From assembly GCF_000719705.1 (NCBI RefSeq), contig NZ_JOHO01000035.1, forward strand, positions 9,495-73,494: a stretch of DNA of 64,000 bases, written 5' to 3'. Shown one piece after another: positions 31,153 through 39,141 of the stretch. Each line of letters begins with the position of its first letter. The first letter of the stretch is position 1. This DNA is from Streptomyces sp. NRRL S-350. Lineage in GTDB: Bacteria > Actinomycetota > Actinomycetes > Streptomycetales > Streptomycetaceae. A program made the position numbers and the translations under genes. Under the pieces are notes generated by a model. That model ran no database searches. It had not been told where the DNA came from and saw only the letters and a program-made list of their open reading frames with translations.

Positions 31153-33438
31153 TCAGAAGGTGATGGGGAAGGAGCGCGGGCCGGTGCCGGTCGCGCGGGC
31201 GTAGGCGTTGGCGACGGCGGCGGAGGCGGCGGGGACGCCCAGCTCTCCCGCGCCGCCGGGCGGCCCGCTCGGCGGCATCAGGTGGATCTCGACCACGGGC
31301 GGGGTGTGGCGTTGCCGGGCGTAGTGGAAGTCGCTGTAACTGCTCTCCCGGAAGGCGCCGTCGTCGAGGTGGTTGCCGGCCTGGAGGATCACCGAGATGC
31401 CGTCGACCAGGGCGCCGGTCAGCTGCGCCTCCAGGCCCCGGGGGTTGATCACCCGGCCGACGTCGGCGGCGATCACGGCCTTGGTGACCCGGGGGGCGGC
31501 CGGGTCGGTGGCGTCCAGTTCGACCAGGTAGGCGACGGTGCCGCCGTTCTCGTCGTGGTAGCCGATGCCTTGGGCCCGGCCGGGGGGCATCGGACGCCCC
31601 CAGTTCCCCTTCGCGGCCACGGTGTCCAGCACGGCCCGGCCGGCGGCGCTGCGCAGCCGGGCACGGCGGAAGGCGACTTCGTCCTGGCCCATCCGGCGGG
31701 CGAGTTCGTCCATGACGATCTCGTCGGAGACCCGGACGGTGCCCGAGAAGACCGAGCGCCAGCTGCCGGTGTGCAGGTCGAGCGGCAGTTCCGTGAGCAG
31801 TTGGACGGGGACGCCGACGTTGTACGGGATCTTCTCGGTGAGCAGGAAGAACAGCTCGGCGGCGGTGAGCCCGGCGATCGGGAGGTCGTAGCCGGCGGCG
31901 GTGAACGCGTCGCCGAGGCCGTGCCCGAGGTCGGTCCGGACGGCGGCGACCCGGTGCTCCCAGCCGAGCACGCGGTCGAGGCCGTAGGTGGCCCGGATCC
32001 GGTGGTGGCTGGCCGGGCGCATCCGGCCGTGGCGCATGTCGTCGTCGCGCGTCCACATGAGCTTGACCGGGCGGCCGGCGGCCTTGGAGACCTGGGCGGC
32101 CTCCAGCGCGGCGTCGAAGAACAGCCGGCGGCCGAAGGAGCCGCCGCCGCGTACCACGTGGACGGTGACGGCGTTCTGCGGCAGGCCGAGTTCGGTGGCG
32201 ACGGCCTGCTGGGCGACGATCGGGCTCTGCGAGGCGAACCACAGTTCGGCCCGGTTCGGCCGGACGTCGGCGACGGCGGTGAGCACCTCCATCGGGGCGT
32301 GGTTGACGAAGGCGAAGTCGAACTCCGCGTCCAGGTGCTGGATGAACAGGGGCGCGGGGGGGAACGGCGCGTGCGCGGCGCGGAGTCGGGCGCGGACGTC
32401 GTCGGTGGACACCCCCGCCGCCGGGCCGGGGTTCCAGACGGTGCGCAGCGCGTCGCGGGCCTTGAGCGCCTGGTCGAAGGTCTCGGCGAGGACGGCGACG
32501 CCGCTGGGGATCCGCACCACGCCAAGCACCCCGGGCATGGCGCGGGCGGCGGAGGCGTCCAGGGACTCGAGGGTGCCGTTGACGGTGGCGGGGCGGGCGA
32601 CCACGGTGGGCACGGCGCCGGGGATCCGGAGGTCCCCGGCGTAGGTGGCGCGGCCGGTGACGAGGTCGCGGGCGTCGATCCGGCCGGTCGGCTTGCCCAC
32701 CAGGCGCTGCTGGTCGGCCGCCTTGGGGAGGGCGGGGACGGCGGGGGCGGCGATCGCGGCCGCGGCGGCGGCGAGTTCGCCGTAGCCGAGCCGGCGGCCG
32801 TCGGGGGCGAGGACGGCGGAGTCGGCGGTGCGCAGGGTGGTCGCGGGAACGTTCCAGTGCTCGGCGGCGGCGGTCACCAGCCGGGCGCGGGCGGCGGCGG
32901 CCGCGCCGCGCACCGGGTCGTACAGCGCCCGGATGGAGTTGGAGCCGCCGGTCAGCTGGTTGAAGAGCAGTTCGGGGCGGCCGTCGGAGAGCGGGACGTC
33001 CACGTCGGTGAGCCGGGCGTCGAGTTCCTCGGCGACCAGCATGGCGATCGCGGTGGTGAGGCCCTGGCCGACCTCCAGCCGGGGCAGGTGCAGCACGGCG
33101 CGCCCGGCCGGGGTGAGTTCGAGGACCAGCAGGTGGGAGGTCGGCAGCCCGGCGAGGATCATCGCGTCGCCGAGGTCGACGATGTCGGGGATGCCGGGCA
33201 GGCCGAGCAGTTGCGGGGGCATGGAGCCCCGGGTGGCCGAGGCCGCCCGGACGAGGGCCTGCGCGGTGGCCGGTCCGGTGCCGGGGGCGCCCTGGGGGAC
33301 GGCCTGCGCGGTGGCGGTGGCGGTGGCGGCGGCGTCGAGGCCGAGACGGGCGGCGACGGTGAGCGTGGGCGCGGCGAGCAGGTAGGTGAGGAACCGTCGG
33401 CGGCCGGTGGAGTCCGAGGGGGCGGGGGAGGTGCTGAT
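31153..33438 (-). CDS. Molybdopterin-binding large subunit (isoquinoline 1-oxidoreductase beta-like) with Tat leader; expected start reads ATC
   Basis: About 761 codons if read from 33438. The first ATG in frame is 33222, which would give 689 aa without the leader. Upstream of it the frame encodes a clear Tat signal (TGRRRFLTYLLAAPTLTVAA) but contains no ATG, GTG or TTG; the codon at 33438-33436, ATC, has AAGGG 8 nt upstream and a good promoter beyond. The body has large-subunit motifs such as HGRMRPASHHRI, GGGSFGRRLFFDAALEAAQ and GIGYHDENGG. Tat leaders are common in this family. Either ATC is used, or the start codon is mutated or misread. Confidence 0.88.
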   Translation of the reverse strand: MSTSPAPSDSTGRRRFLTYLLAAPTLTVAARLGLDAAATATATAQAVPQGAPGTGPATAQALVRAASATRGSMPPQLLGLPGIPDIVDLGDAMILAGLPTSHLLVLELTPAGRAVLHLPRLEVGQGLTTAIAMLVAEELDARLTDVDVPLSDGRPELLFNQLTGGSNSIRALYDPVRGAAAAARARLVTAAAEHWNVPATTLRTADSAVLAPDGRRLGYGELAAAAAAIAAPAVPALPKAADQQRLVGKPTGRIDARDLVTGRATYAGDLRIPGAVPTVVARPATVNGTLESLDASAARAMPGVLGVVRIPSGVAVLAETFDQALKARDALRTVWNPGPAAGVSTDDVRARLRAAHAPFPPAPLFIQHLDAEFDFAFVNHAPMEVLTAVADVRPNRAELWFASQSPIVAQQAVATELGLPQNAVTVHVVRGGGSFGRRLFFDAALEAAQVSKAAGRPVKLMWTRDDDMRHGRMRPASHHRIRATYGLDRVLGWEHRVAAVRTDLGHGLGDAFTAAGYDLPIAGLTAAELFFLLTEKIPYNVGVPVQLLTELPLDLHTGSWRSVFSGTVRVSDEIVMDELARRMGQDEVAFRRARLRSAAGRAVLDTVAAKGNWGRPMPPGRAQGIGYHDENGGTVAYLVELDATDPAAPRVTKAVIAADVGRVINPRGLEAQLTGALVDGISVILQAGNHLDDGAFRESSYSDFHYARQRHTPPVVEIHLMPPSGPPGGAGELGVPAASAAVANAYARATGTGPRSFPITF

Positions 33439-33524
33439 GGGAGGAGCCCTTCGAGCCGGAGAGGGCGACGGATCGGGTGGGCGCGGGCGGCCCCGGCCCC
33501 GGTGCCGGATCGCGAACGCCGTTG

Positions 33525-33553
33525 AGCATAGGAGGGGGCTACAGACGGGTCAA
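33525..33553 (-). promoter_or_regulatory. Promoter of the molybdenum hydroxylase operon
   Basis: On the minus strand TTGACC (33553-33548), a 17-nt spacer and TATGCT (33530-33525). The predicted transcript starts near 33518 and leaves about 80 nt before the proposed start at 33438. The GGTCAA element is doubled (33548 and 33557). Confidence 0.7.
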
Positions 33554-33806
33554 CACGGTCAAAATTGGCCCCTGGACTGGGTGGTAGGGCTCTTGCAACG
33601 TTCTGCGGCCGCGGATTCGGAACGGGTACGGACGGCGCTTCGGGCGTGCGGGCGAGGGCCCGGCGGGAGGTGCCCCGCGCGCCCTTCGAGCCCAACGAGC
33701 CGACGTCGTACGGGGGTTCACCGCTCGCTCGGCGGTGCGGCGGTGAGCGGAAGTGGCCCAAGACATTCCTTGATCACTGGACCTGTCGGATGGGCCGGTT
33801 TCTGCC

Positions 33807-33836
33807 TAGGGTGGTGGCGAACCGTCGCCGACGGTT
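33807..33836 (+). promoter_or_regulatory. -10-like TAGGGT and adjacent 17-nt palindrome upstream of the MFS gene
   Basis: TAGGGT (33807-33812) is followed by AACCGTCG-C-CGACGGTT (33820-33836), which would sit over the transcription start, a usual place for a repressor. No good -35 is seen. The rest of the 33554-33952 spacer shows no gene. Confidence 0.4.
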
Positions 33837-33921
33837 GTGAACCCCCGGCTCGCGCGCCGCCCGTCCGTGCGTCGTCGCTGTCGCTCGTCCGTGGGTGGGG
33901 GCCGGGGGACAACGGGGGACC

Positions 33922-33938
33922 GGTGACGTTCCGTCACC
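33922..33938 (+). promoter_or_regulatory. 7-bp hairpin just before the MFS ribosome-binding site
   Basis: GGTGACG (33922-33928) and CGTCACC (33932-33938) with a TTC loop, ending 3 nt before AGAAGGAG. Possibly an operator or an RNA stem affecting translation. Confidence 0.45.
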
Positions 33939-33952
33939 ACAGAAGGAGAGAC

Positions 33953-35233
33953 GTGCCGACCGACCGAGCCGCCCGGACGGGCCGCTTCATACCACCCACC
34001 GGGCCCCAGCGGACCCTGGCCGCAGCCCAGTTGGCGAGCGCCGTGGGTGACGGCGCGTACTACACCTGCTCCGCGCTCTACTTCACCCGTGTCGTCGGCA
34101 TGTCACCGACCGCGCTCGGCCTCGGCCTCGCCGTCGCCTGGGCGCTCGGCTCCGTCGCCGGAGTGCCGCTCGGCCACCTCGCCGACCGGCGCGGACCGCG
34201 CCGCACGGCGGTGGCGCTCGCGCTCGCCGCCGCGGCCGTGGTCGCCGCCTTCCTGGTGATCCGCTCCTACCCGCCGTTCCTGCTCGCGGTCTGCCTCTAC
34301 GCCACCGCGCAGTCCGGGCTGACCGCCGCCCGCCAGGCGCTGGTCGCCGGACTGGTGCCGGCCGGGGAACGCACCGGCCTGCTCGCCCACCTGCAGTCAA
34401 CGCTCAACGGCGGCCTGGCGCTCGGCGCCGCCGTCGGCGGCATCGCGCTGAGCGTCGGCACCCGGACCGCCTACCTGGCCGCCTTCGTCGTCACCACGAT
34501 CGGCCTCCTGGCCGGCGCGCTGGTCCTCCGTCGGCTGCCCGAAGTCCCGCCCGCCCCGCAGGAGTCGGGCACCGGGCCGCGGCTGGCCGTCCTGCGCGAC
34601 CGGCGGTACGCAGCCGTCGCCGCGGTCAACGCCGTCCTGCTGCTGCGGATGCCCCTCCTCAGCCTGATCATCCCGCTCTGGATCGCCCAGCGCGCCCCCG
34701 GGATCGGCTGGCTCGGCTCGGCGCTGTTCGTGCTCAACACCGTGGCGGTGCTGGCCTTCCAGGTCCGGGCCGCCCGCGACGTCACGGGGCTGGACTCGGC
34801 CGCCCGGGCGGTCCGCTCGGCCGGAGCGCTGCTGCTCGGCTCCTGCGCGGTCTTCGGTCTGTCCGCGCTGGACGTGCCGGTGTGGGCGGTCGCAGCGCTG
34901 CTGGTCGCCGCGTCCGTGCTGCAGGTGGCCGGCGAGATGCGGCAGTCGGCCGGCTCCTGGCAACTCGGCTTCGACCTCGCGCCGCCGGAGCGGATCGGCC
35001 AGTACCAGGGCTTCTTCGGCACCGGCGTCGCCGTCGCCCGCACCCTGGGGCCGCTGCTGCTCACCGCGCTGCTGCTGGACGGGGGTCTGGCGGGCTGGCT
35101 GGTCCTGGGCGGGGTGTTCCTGGCGGCGGGCTTCGCGATGGGGCCGGTCGCCCGCTGGGCGGCCGAGAACCGCGAACAACCGGCGGTACCGCCGTCGCCG
35201 GTGGCGGCGGCCGCCGCTCCGCCCGGATCGTGA
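33953..35233 (+). CDS. MFS transporter
   Basis: 426 aa from GTG 33953, with an excellent SD (AGAAGGAGAG). Twelve helices can be drawn. The cytoplasmic loop 2-3 motif reads GHLADRRGPRRTAVAL, the major-facilitator signature. The N-terminus QLASAVGDGAYYTCSALYF and the whole pattern are those of small-molecule exporters in streptomycetes. A central loop is at about 195-215. The C-terminal tail is Pro/Ala-rich and cytosolic. It is divergent from the molybdenum hydroxylase, with a palindrome and a hairpin in its leader, so it is probably regulated. Substrate unknown. Confidence 0.9.
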   Translation: MPTDRAARTGRFIPPTGPQRTLAAAQLASAVGDGAYYTCSALYFTRVVGMSPTALGLGLAVAWALGSVAGVPLGHLADRRGPRRTAVALALAAAAVVAAFLVIRSYPPFLLAVCLYATAQSGLTAARQALVAGLVPAGERTGLLAHLQSTLNGGLALGAAVGGIALSVGTRTAYLAAFVVTTIGLLAGALVLRRLPEVPPAPQESGTGPRLAVLRDRRYAAVAAVNAVLLLRMPLLSLIIPLWIAQRAPGIGWLGSALFVLNTVAVLAFQVRAARDVTGLDSAARAVRSAGALLLGSCAVFGLSALDVPVWAVAALLVAASVLQVAGEMRQSAGSWQLGFDLAPPERIGQYQGFFGTGVAVARTLGPLLLTALLLDGGLAGWLVLGGVFLAAGFAMGPVARWAAENREQPAVPPSPVAAAAAPPGS

Positions 35234-35304
35234 CCGTCGCAGGCGCGGCGCGGCACGCGGGGGCGTGGGAGGGGAAGGGAGAACCCGCCGGCGGGGACCG
35301 TGCG

Positions 35305-35420
35305 GGAAGGGAAGTCCCCTGAAGGGAAGCCCCCGGCAACGGAAACCCCGGGAGGGAAACCCCGGAAGGGGAAGTCCCCGGGAGGGTGAACCTGCGGGAG
35401 GGGGAACCGGAAAGGGCGGA
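35305..35420. repeat. Purine-rich imperfect tandem repeats (GGGAANCCCCGG type)
   Basis: Seven to eight degenerate units of about 14-16 nt such as GGAAACCCCGGGAG and GGGAAGTCCCCGGGAG, between the MFS gene and the Mut7-C gene. The plus strand has many G runs separated by A-rich words. No convincing gene lies in this stretch. Confidence 0.8.
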
Positions 35421-35470
35421 AGCCCGCAAACCGGTGGCCCCCGCCCGCCGCCCGCTGGCATGCTGGCCCC

Positions 35471-36223
35471 GTGGACCGACCCCAGATCTGGCTCGACTTC
35501 GCCCCCGAGCTGCACCTCTTCGTCTCCGCGCCCCGGCGGGCCGGCCGGACTTCGCTGCACACCGACGGCACCTCCACGCTCGGCCACGTCGTCGAGTCCC
35601 TGGGCGTCCCGCTCACCGAGGTCGGCGCCCTGCTGGTGGACGGCCGGGCCGTCCCCGAAGCGCACGTCCCGGCCGACGGCGAGCACGTCGCCGTCCGGGC
35701 CGTGACCAGGCCGCAGCCCTCGCCCGCCCCGCCGCGCTTCCTGCTGGACGTCCACCTCGGCACCCTCACCCGCCGGCTGCGCCTGCTCGGCGTGGACGCC
35801 GCGTACGAGAACCCCGACATCGGCGATGCCGCGCTGGCCGCCCGCTCCGCCGCGGAGCAGCGCGTCATGCTGTCGCGCGACCGCGGCCTGCTGCGCCGCC
35901 GCGAACTGTGGGCCGGCGCCTACGTCTACAGCCACCGTCCCGCCGAGCAGCTGCGCGACGTGCTCTCCCGCTTCGCGCCCCCGCTCGTCCCCTGGAGCCG
36001 CTGCACCACCTGCAACGGCACCCTGCACCCCGTCACCAAGACCTCGGTGCGCGAACAGCTGCGGGACGGCACCGAGCGGGCCTACGACGCCTTCGCCCAG
36101 TGCGCCGCCTGCGGACAGGCCTACTGGCGCGGTGCCCACCACGCCCGGCTGGAGGCGATCGTCACCGAGGCGGTGCGCGAGTTCGGGGGCGGCCAGAGCC
36201 GTCTCGGGGCCGTCCCGGGGTAG
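35471..36223 (+). CDS. Mut7-C RNase domain protein with N-terminal ubiquitin-like (ThiS-type) domain
   Basis: 250 aa from GTG 35471, which has CATGCT 6 nt upstream (leaderless signature). The N-terminal about 80 residues form a ubiquitin/ThiS-like domain (Mut7-C_ub). Residues about 88-240 are the Mut7-C PIN-like domain: FLLDVHLGTLTRRLRLLG, RVMLSRDRGLLRRRELW, then a zinc ribbon with CTTCNGTLHPV and QCAACGQAYW. Acidic residues and the RD motif fit a PIN-like ribonuclease. It is soluble. This fusion is conserved in actinobacteria; its RNA target is unknown. Confidence 0.92.
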   Translation: MDRPQIWLDFAPELHLFVSAPRRAGRTSLHTDGTSTLGHVVESLGVPLTEVGALLVDGRAVPEAHVPADGEHVAVRAVTRPQPSPAPPRFLLDVHLGTLTRRLRLLGVDAAYENPDIGDAALAARSAAEQRVMLSRDRGLLRRRELWAGAYVYSHRPAEQLRDVLSRFAPPLVPWSRCTTCNGTLHPVTKTSVREQLRDGTERAYDAFAQCAACGQAYWRGAHHARLEAIVTEAVREFGGGQSRLGAVPG

Positions 36224-36419
36224 CCGCGCCGTCCGGTGCCGCAGCACCGCCGTCCCCATGCCGCCCCGGCCGGGCGCGAACGGCGGCCCGTCCGGTGAGG
36301 GGGCTCCGCAGGGTGGCCGTCCGATGAGGTGAGGCGGGCCCCGGAGCGGGCCGCGGGCCGCGGGCCGGCGCACAGGGCGCGGTCGCGGAGGTCGGGTTCC
36401 CGGCCGGGCGCCCGGACCG

Positions 36420-37496
36420 CTACGCGTCCTCGACCTCCAGGCCGTACGCGACCACGGCCTGGCGCAGCCCGCCCGGGTAGCCCGCGAGGGCCGGAGTGAA
36501 TTCCCAGTCGCCGCCGGAGTCGCGGTCGAAGCGGCCGAGCCGCATGGCCGTGTTGGTCTCCGCGCCGTCCGCCAGGTGCATCACGGCGGCGTCCTGGTCA
36601 GGGCCGGCCTCCAGGATCAGTGCCGGTCCGGCGAAGCCGGCCATGGTGGCGTCCGGGTGGTTCTCGGTGTCGGCGGCGGCGATGACGACGAGCCGGTCGA
36701 CGTCGGCGGGGAGGGCGTCGAAGTCGACCATCAGGCAGGCGTTCGCGTCCTCGTAGCCGGTCACCAGTCGCACCGAACCGTCCGGTGTGGAGCCGTTGTT
36801 GTAGAACACCAGGTGGTCGTCCGACACCGCGACGTTCCCCCGGCAGACCAGGGCGGCGATGTCGTACTCCTGCTCCCCGGTCCAGTGCAGGAGCAGCCGG
36901 GCGGGCTCCGCGGCGACCTCGATCGCGGGTAGTCCGTCCAGGCCGGCCGCCTCGGCGGAGGCGTCCTCCTGGGCGGCGGCGAACACCTCGTGGAAGCCGT
37001 GGTGCTTGAGCAGTCCGACCAGCTCGGACCCGTTGATCAGGGTGACCGCCTTGCCGGTCACGAACTGGTGCGAACTCGGGCCGAACTTGCTGGTCGTGAC
37101 GAGGACGGCCTTCGTCGCGGCCTCGTCGTGCCGCAGCGTCCCGTAGAGGTCCCGCACCGCCGAGGGCGGCACCGTGTCGCGGTGCCGCTTCACCTGCACG
37201 ATCACGTTCCCGCCGCGGAACGGGTCGGTGTCGATGCCGCGGACGTCCACCCCGCCGTCCCGCGAGCGGGCGGTGAGCTCGACCTTGAGGCCCATCGCCT
37301 CCATCAGCCGGGCCACGAGCTGCTCGAAGTCGACCGGGTCCATCGCCATGAGGAGCTGGAGTTCGCGCACGCGCCTGGCCATCCGGCCGCGGTTGGCGTT
37401 GGTGTCGTCGCGGAGGTGGCGGAACAGCACGCGCTGGGCGCGGCGCTCGTCGGCGTCGGGGTTGCTGAGGCGGTGGAGTTTCCGGCTCCGGGACAT
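36420..37496 (-). CDS. Mrr-like restriction endonuclease domain fused to a TerD domain
   Basis: 358 aa from ATG 37496, with AGAGGGGG before it. Residues about 45-170 are a PD-(D/E)xK nuclease of the Mrr/restriction type: Glu58 (DPVDFEQLVARLM), Asp84 (SRDGGVDVRGID) and Gln101-x-Lys103 (VIVQVKRH), then ATKAVLVTTSKFGPSSHQFV. Residues about 200-358 are a TerD-like fold: DIAALVCRG, HLVFYNNGSTPDGSVRL, DFDALPADVDRLVVIAA, WEFTPALAGYPGGLRQAV. The Ca-binding loop is less complete than in the TerD at 41780. Nuclease and Ter modules are known to associate in predicted stress or defence systems; no methylase is present nearby. Confidence 0.88.
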   Translation of the reverse strand: MSRSRKLHRLSNPDADERRAQRVLFRHLRDDTNANRGRMARRVRELQLLMAMDPVDFEQLVARLMEAMGLKVELTARSRDGGVDVRGIDTDPFRGGNVIVQVKRHRDTVPPSAVRDLYGTLRHDEAATKAVLVTTSKFGPSSHQFVTGKAVTLINGSELVGLLKHHGFHEVFAAAQEDASAEAAGLDGLPAIEVAAEPARLLLHWTGEQEYDIAALVCRGNVAVSDDHLVFYNNGSTPDGSVRLVTGYEDANACLMVDFDALPADVDRLVVIAAADTENHPDATMAGFAGPALILEAGPDQDAAVMHLADGAETNTAMRLGRFDRDSGGDWEFTPALAGYPGGLRQAVVAYGLEVEDA

Positions 37497-37573
37497 GGAG
37501 TGCCCCCTCTTGCAGGTGACGATCGTTGCAGGCGTCACCGTAGGGGAATCGTGGGCGAAGCACTGTCGGCCCG

Positions 37574-38443
37574 TCAGTTCCGCTGCGGAATCGAGACCTG
37601 CGGCGACGGGCCGGTGCTTCCGGCCTGGTCGGGCCGGTGCAGGGCGAGCGCCCAGGCGTGGGTGGTGTAGGCGCCCATGCGGGTCGGGTGGCGTTCGACC
37701 AGGGTCACGTCGAGGCGGTCGGCGGTGCGGTGCAGCGCGCCGGTGAAGCGGTGCCGGCGGTCGGCCGGGAGCGGGTGCAGCTCGGCCAGGACGGTGTCGT
37801 CCAGGTCACGGCCGACGGCGCGCAGCACGCCCGCGTCCAGCACCAGGAGGGTGCCGTCGTCGAGCACCAGCGGCTCCGGGGCCTGCGGGTCGGTGAGCAG
37901 CGGGCCGCGTTCGACCAGCCCGCCGGGCAGCAGCCGCGCCACCCGGCTCGCGGTCGGGTGGCGACGGTCCGTCTCGACCACCCGCAGGCCGCTGCCGACG
38001 ACGTAGTGGCCGAAGCTGCGCCAGGTGTCGACGAGGGTGCCGTCCCGGTCGTGCGCCCAGGTGTGGAAGGTGCCGTGACCCTCCAGGCCGAGGACGAACC
38101 GTCCGCCGCCGAGGGCCGCCGCGCGCTCCCCGCGCAGTGCGGCGACCTGGGTGCCGTCGACGAGGTCCAGCAGGAGCGCCGGGCCGGGGTGGCCCCAGGC
38201 GGTGTGGTCGAAGGAGTCGGTGGTGACCAGCACCCGGCCGGAGGAGACGTGCGCCGCGTTCGGCCGCCCCGCGCAGGGCCTGCGCCACCGGACCAGGCCG
38301 GTGGCGTCGACGCAGCTGATCTCGCCGGGGCGGCCGTGCACCTCCAGCCCGTCCCGCCGGGCCAGCGGGCCCGCCGGGCGGCCCTGCGGCCGTCCGCCGC
38401 TCCTGCGATGGTGGTCGATGACCGTGACCCGCCAGCTCCCCAT
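37574..38443 (-). CDS. Hypothetical protein, probable beta-propeller-like repeats
   Basis: 289 aa from ATG 38443, which has TAGCAT 7 nt upstream (leaderless signature). I do not recognise the family. There is no signal peptide or membrane helix. Repeating short strands such as RVLVTTDSFDHTAWG, ALLLDLVDGTQVAALRG, RFVLGLEGHGTFHTWAHD and LVLDDGTLLVLDAGVLRAVG, about 40-45 residues apart, look like PQQ/WD-type propeller blades. It lies downstream of nothing obvious and is divergent from the pyrophosphatase. Function unknown. Confidence 0.7.
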   Translation of the reverse strand: MGSWRVTVIDHHRRSGGRPQGRPAGPLARRDGLEVHGRPGEISCVDATGLVRWRRPCAGRPNAAHVSSGRVLVTTDSFDHTAWGHPGPALLLDLVDGTQVAALRGERAAALGGGRFVLGLEGHGTFHTWAHDRDGTLVDTWRSFGHYVVGSGLRVVETDRRHPTASRVARLLPGGLVERGPLLTDPQAPEPLVLDDGTLLVLDAGVLRAVGRDLDDTVLAELHPLPADRRHRFTGALHRTADRLDVTLVERHPTRMGAYTTHAWALALHRPDQAGSTGPSPQVSIPQRN

Positions 38444-38562
38444 GGCCCGGATGCTAGTGGACTCCGCCGAACGGCGGAGGCGGTTTCGGGGGGTGTCCGA
38501 ACGGCCGACAATCACTGCGGGAGTCCGGGAGCTCTCCCCAGGAGCACGAGGAGGAGGCGGCG

Positions 38563-39093
38563 GTGGAGTTCGAGGTGATGATCGAGGTCCCGCAGGGGTC
38601 GCGGAACAAGTACGTGATGGACTTCGCGGCGGGCCGCATCCGCCTCGACCGCACCCTGTTCACGGCCACCCGCTACCCCACCGACTACGGGTACGTGGAG
38701 GGCACCCTCGGCGGTGACGGCGAGCCGCTGGACGCCCTGGTGCTCGGCGGCGAACCCGCCGTCCCCGGCTGCGTGCTGACCTGCCGGGCGGTGGGCGTGT
38801 GGGTGATGCGCGACGAACGCGGACCCGACCAGAAGGTCCTCTGCGTGCCGGCCCGCGACCCGCGCTACTCGGCCCTGCGGGACATCGGCGACCTGCCCGA
38901 GTTCGACCTGCTGGAGATCACCCACTTCTTCGGGGTCTACAAGGACCTGGAACGCGGCAAGGCGGTCGAGGGCTCGCACTGGGCGGGGCGCGAGGCCGCC
39001 TACGCCGAGATCGCCGCCTCGCGTGCCCGGGCCGCGGGGACGCGCTTCGCCGACCCGGCGGGACCGGGTGTGACCCGGTGCGACCCGGCGTGA
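38563..39093 (+). CDS. ppa: Family I inorganic pyrophosphatase homologue with altered active-site residues
   Basis: 176 aa from GTG 38563, with AGGAGGAGG before it. Fold and most catalytic residues match family I: Glu8 (MIEVPQG), Lys16 (NKY), Arg30, Tyr38/Tyr42 (YPTDYGYVEG), Asp52 and Asp57, the MRDERGPDQKVLCVP segment and HFFGVYKDLE. Two positions differ from the E. coli enzyme: the Glu after KY is Val18, and the middle Asp of the DGDPxD signature is Glu54 (DGEPLD). It may be a slower or specialised paralogue rather than the main PPase. The C-terminus runs into a GTGACCCGG repeat. Confidence 0.88.
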   Translation: MEFEVMIEVPQGSRNKYVMDFAAGRIRLDRTLFTATRYPTDYGYVEGTLGGDGEPLDALVLGGEPAVPGCVLTCRAVGVWVMRDERGPDQKVLCVPARDPRYSALRDIGDLPEFDLLEITHFFGVYKDLERGKAVEGSHWAGREAAYAEIAASRARAAGTRFADPAGPGVTRCDPA

Positions 39094-39112
39094 CCCGGCG
39101 GTGAGGCGGTGG

Positions 39113-39139
39113 GGCGCGCCCCACTGATCGGGGCGCGCC
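39113..39139. terminator. Bidirectional terminator between convergent genes
   Basis: GGCGCGCCCC (39113-39122) and GGGGCGCGCC (39130-39139) form a perfect 10-bp stem with loop ACTGATC, between the stop codons of the pyrophosphatase (+) and the peptidase homologue (-). Confidence 0.8.
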
Positions 39140-39141
39140 GC

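Noticed and set aside
36420..37496. A complete restriction-modification system
   Set aside because: Only the nuclease-TerD fusion is present; no DNA methylase or specificity subunit lies within the window.
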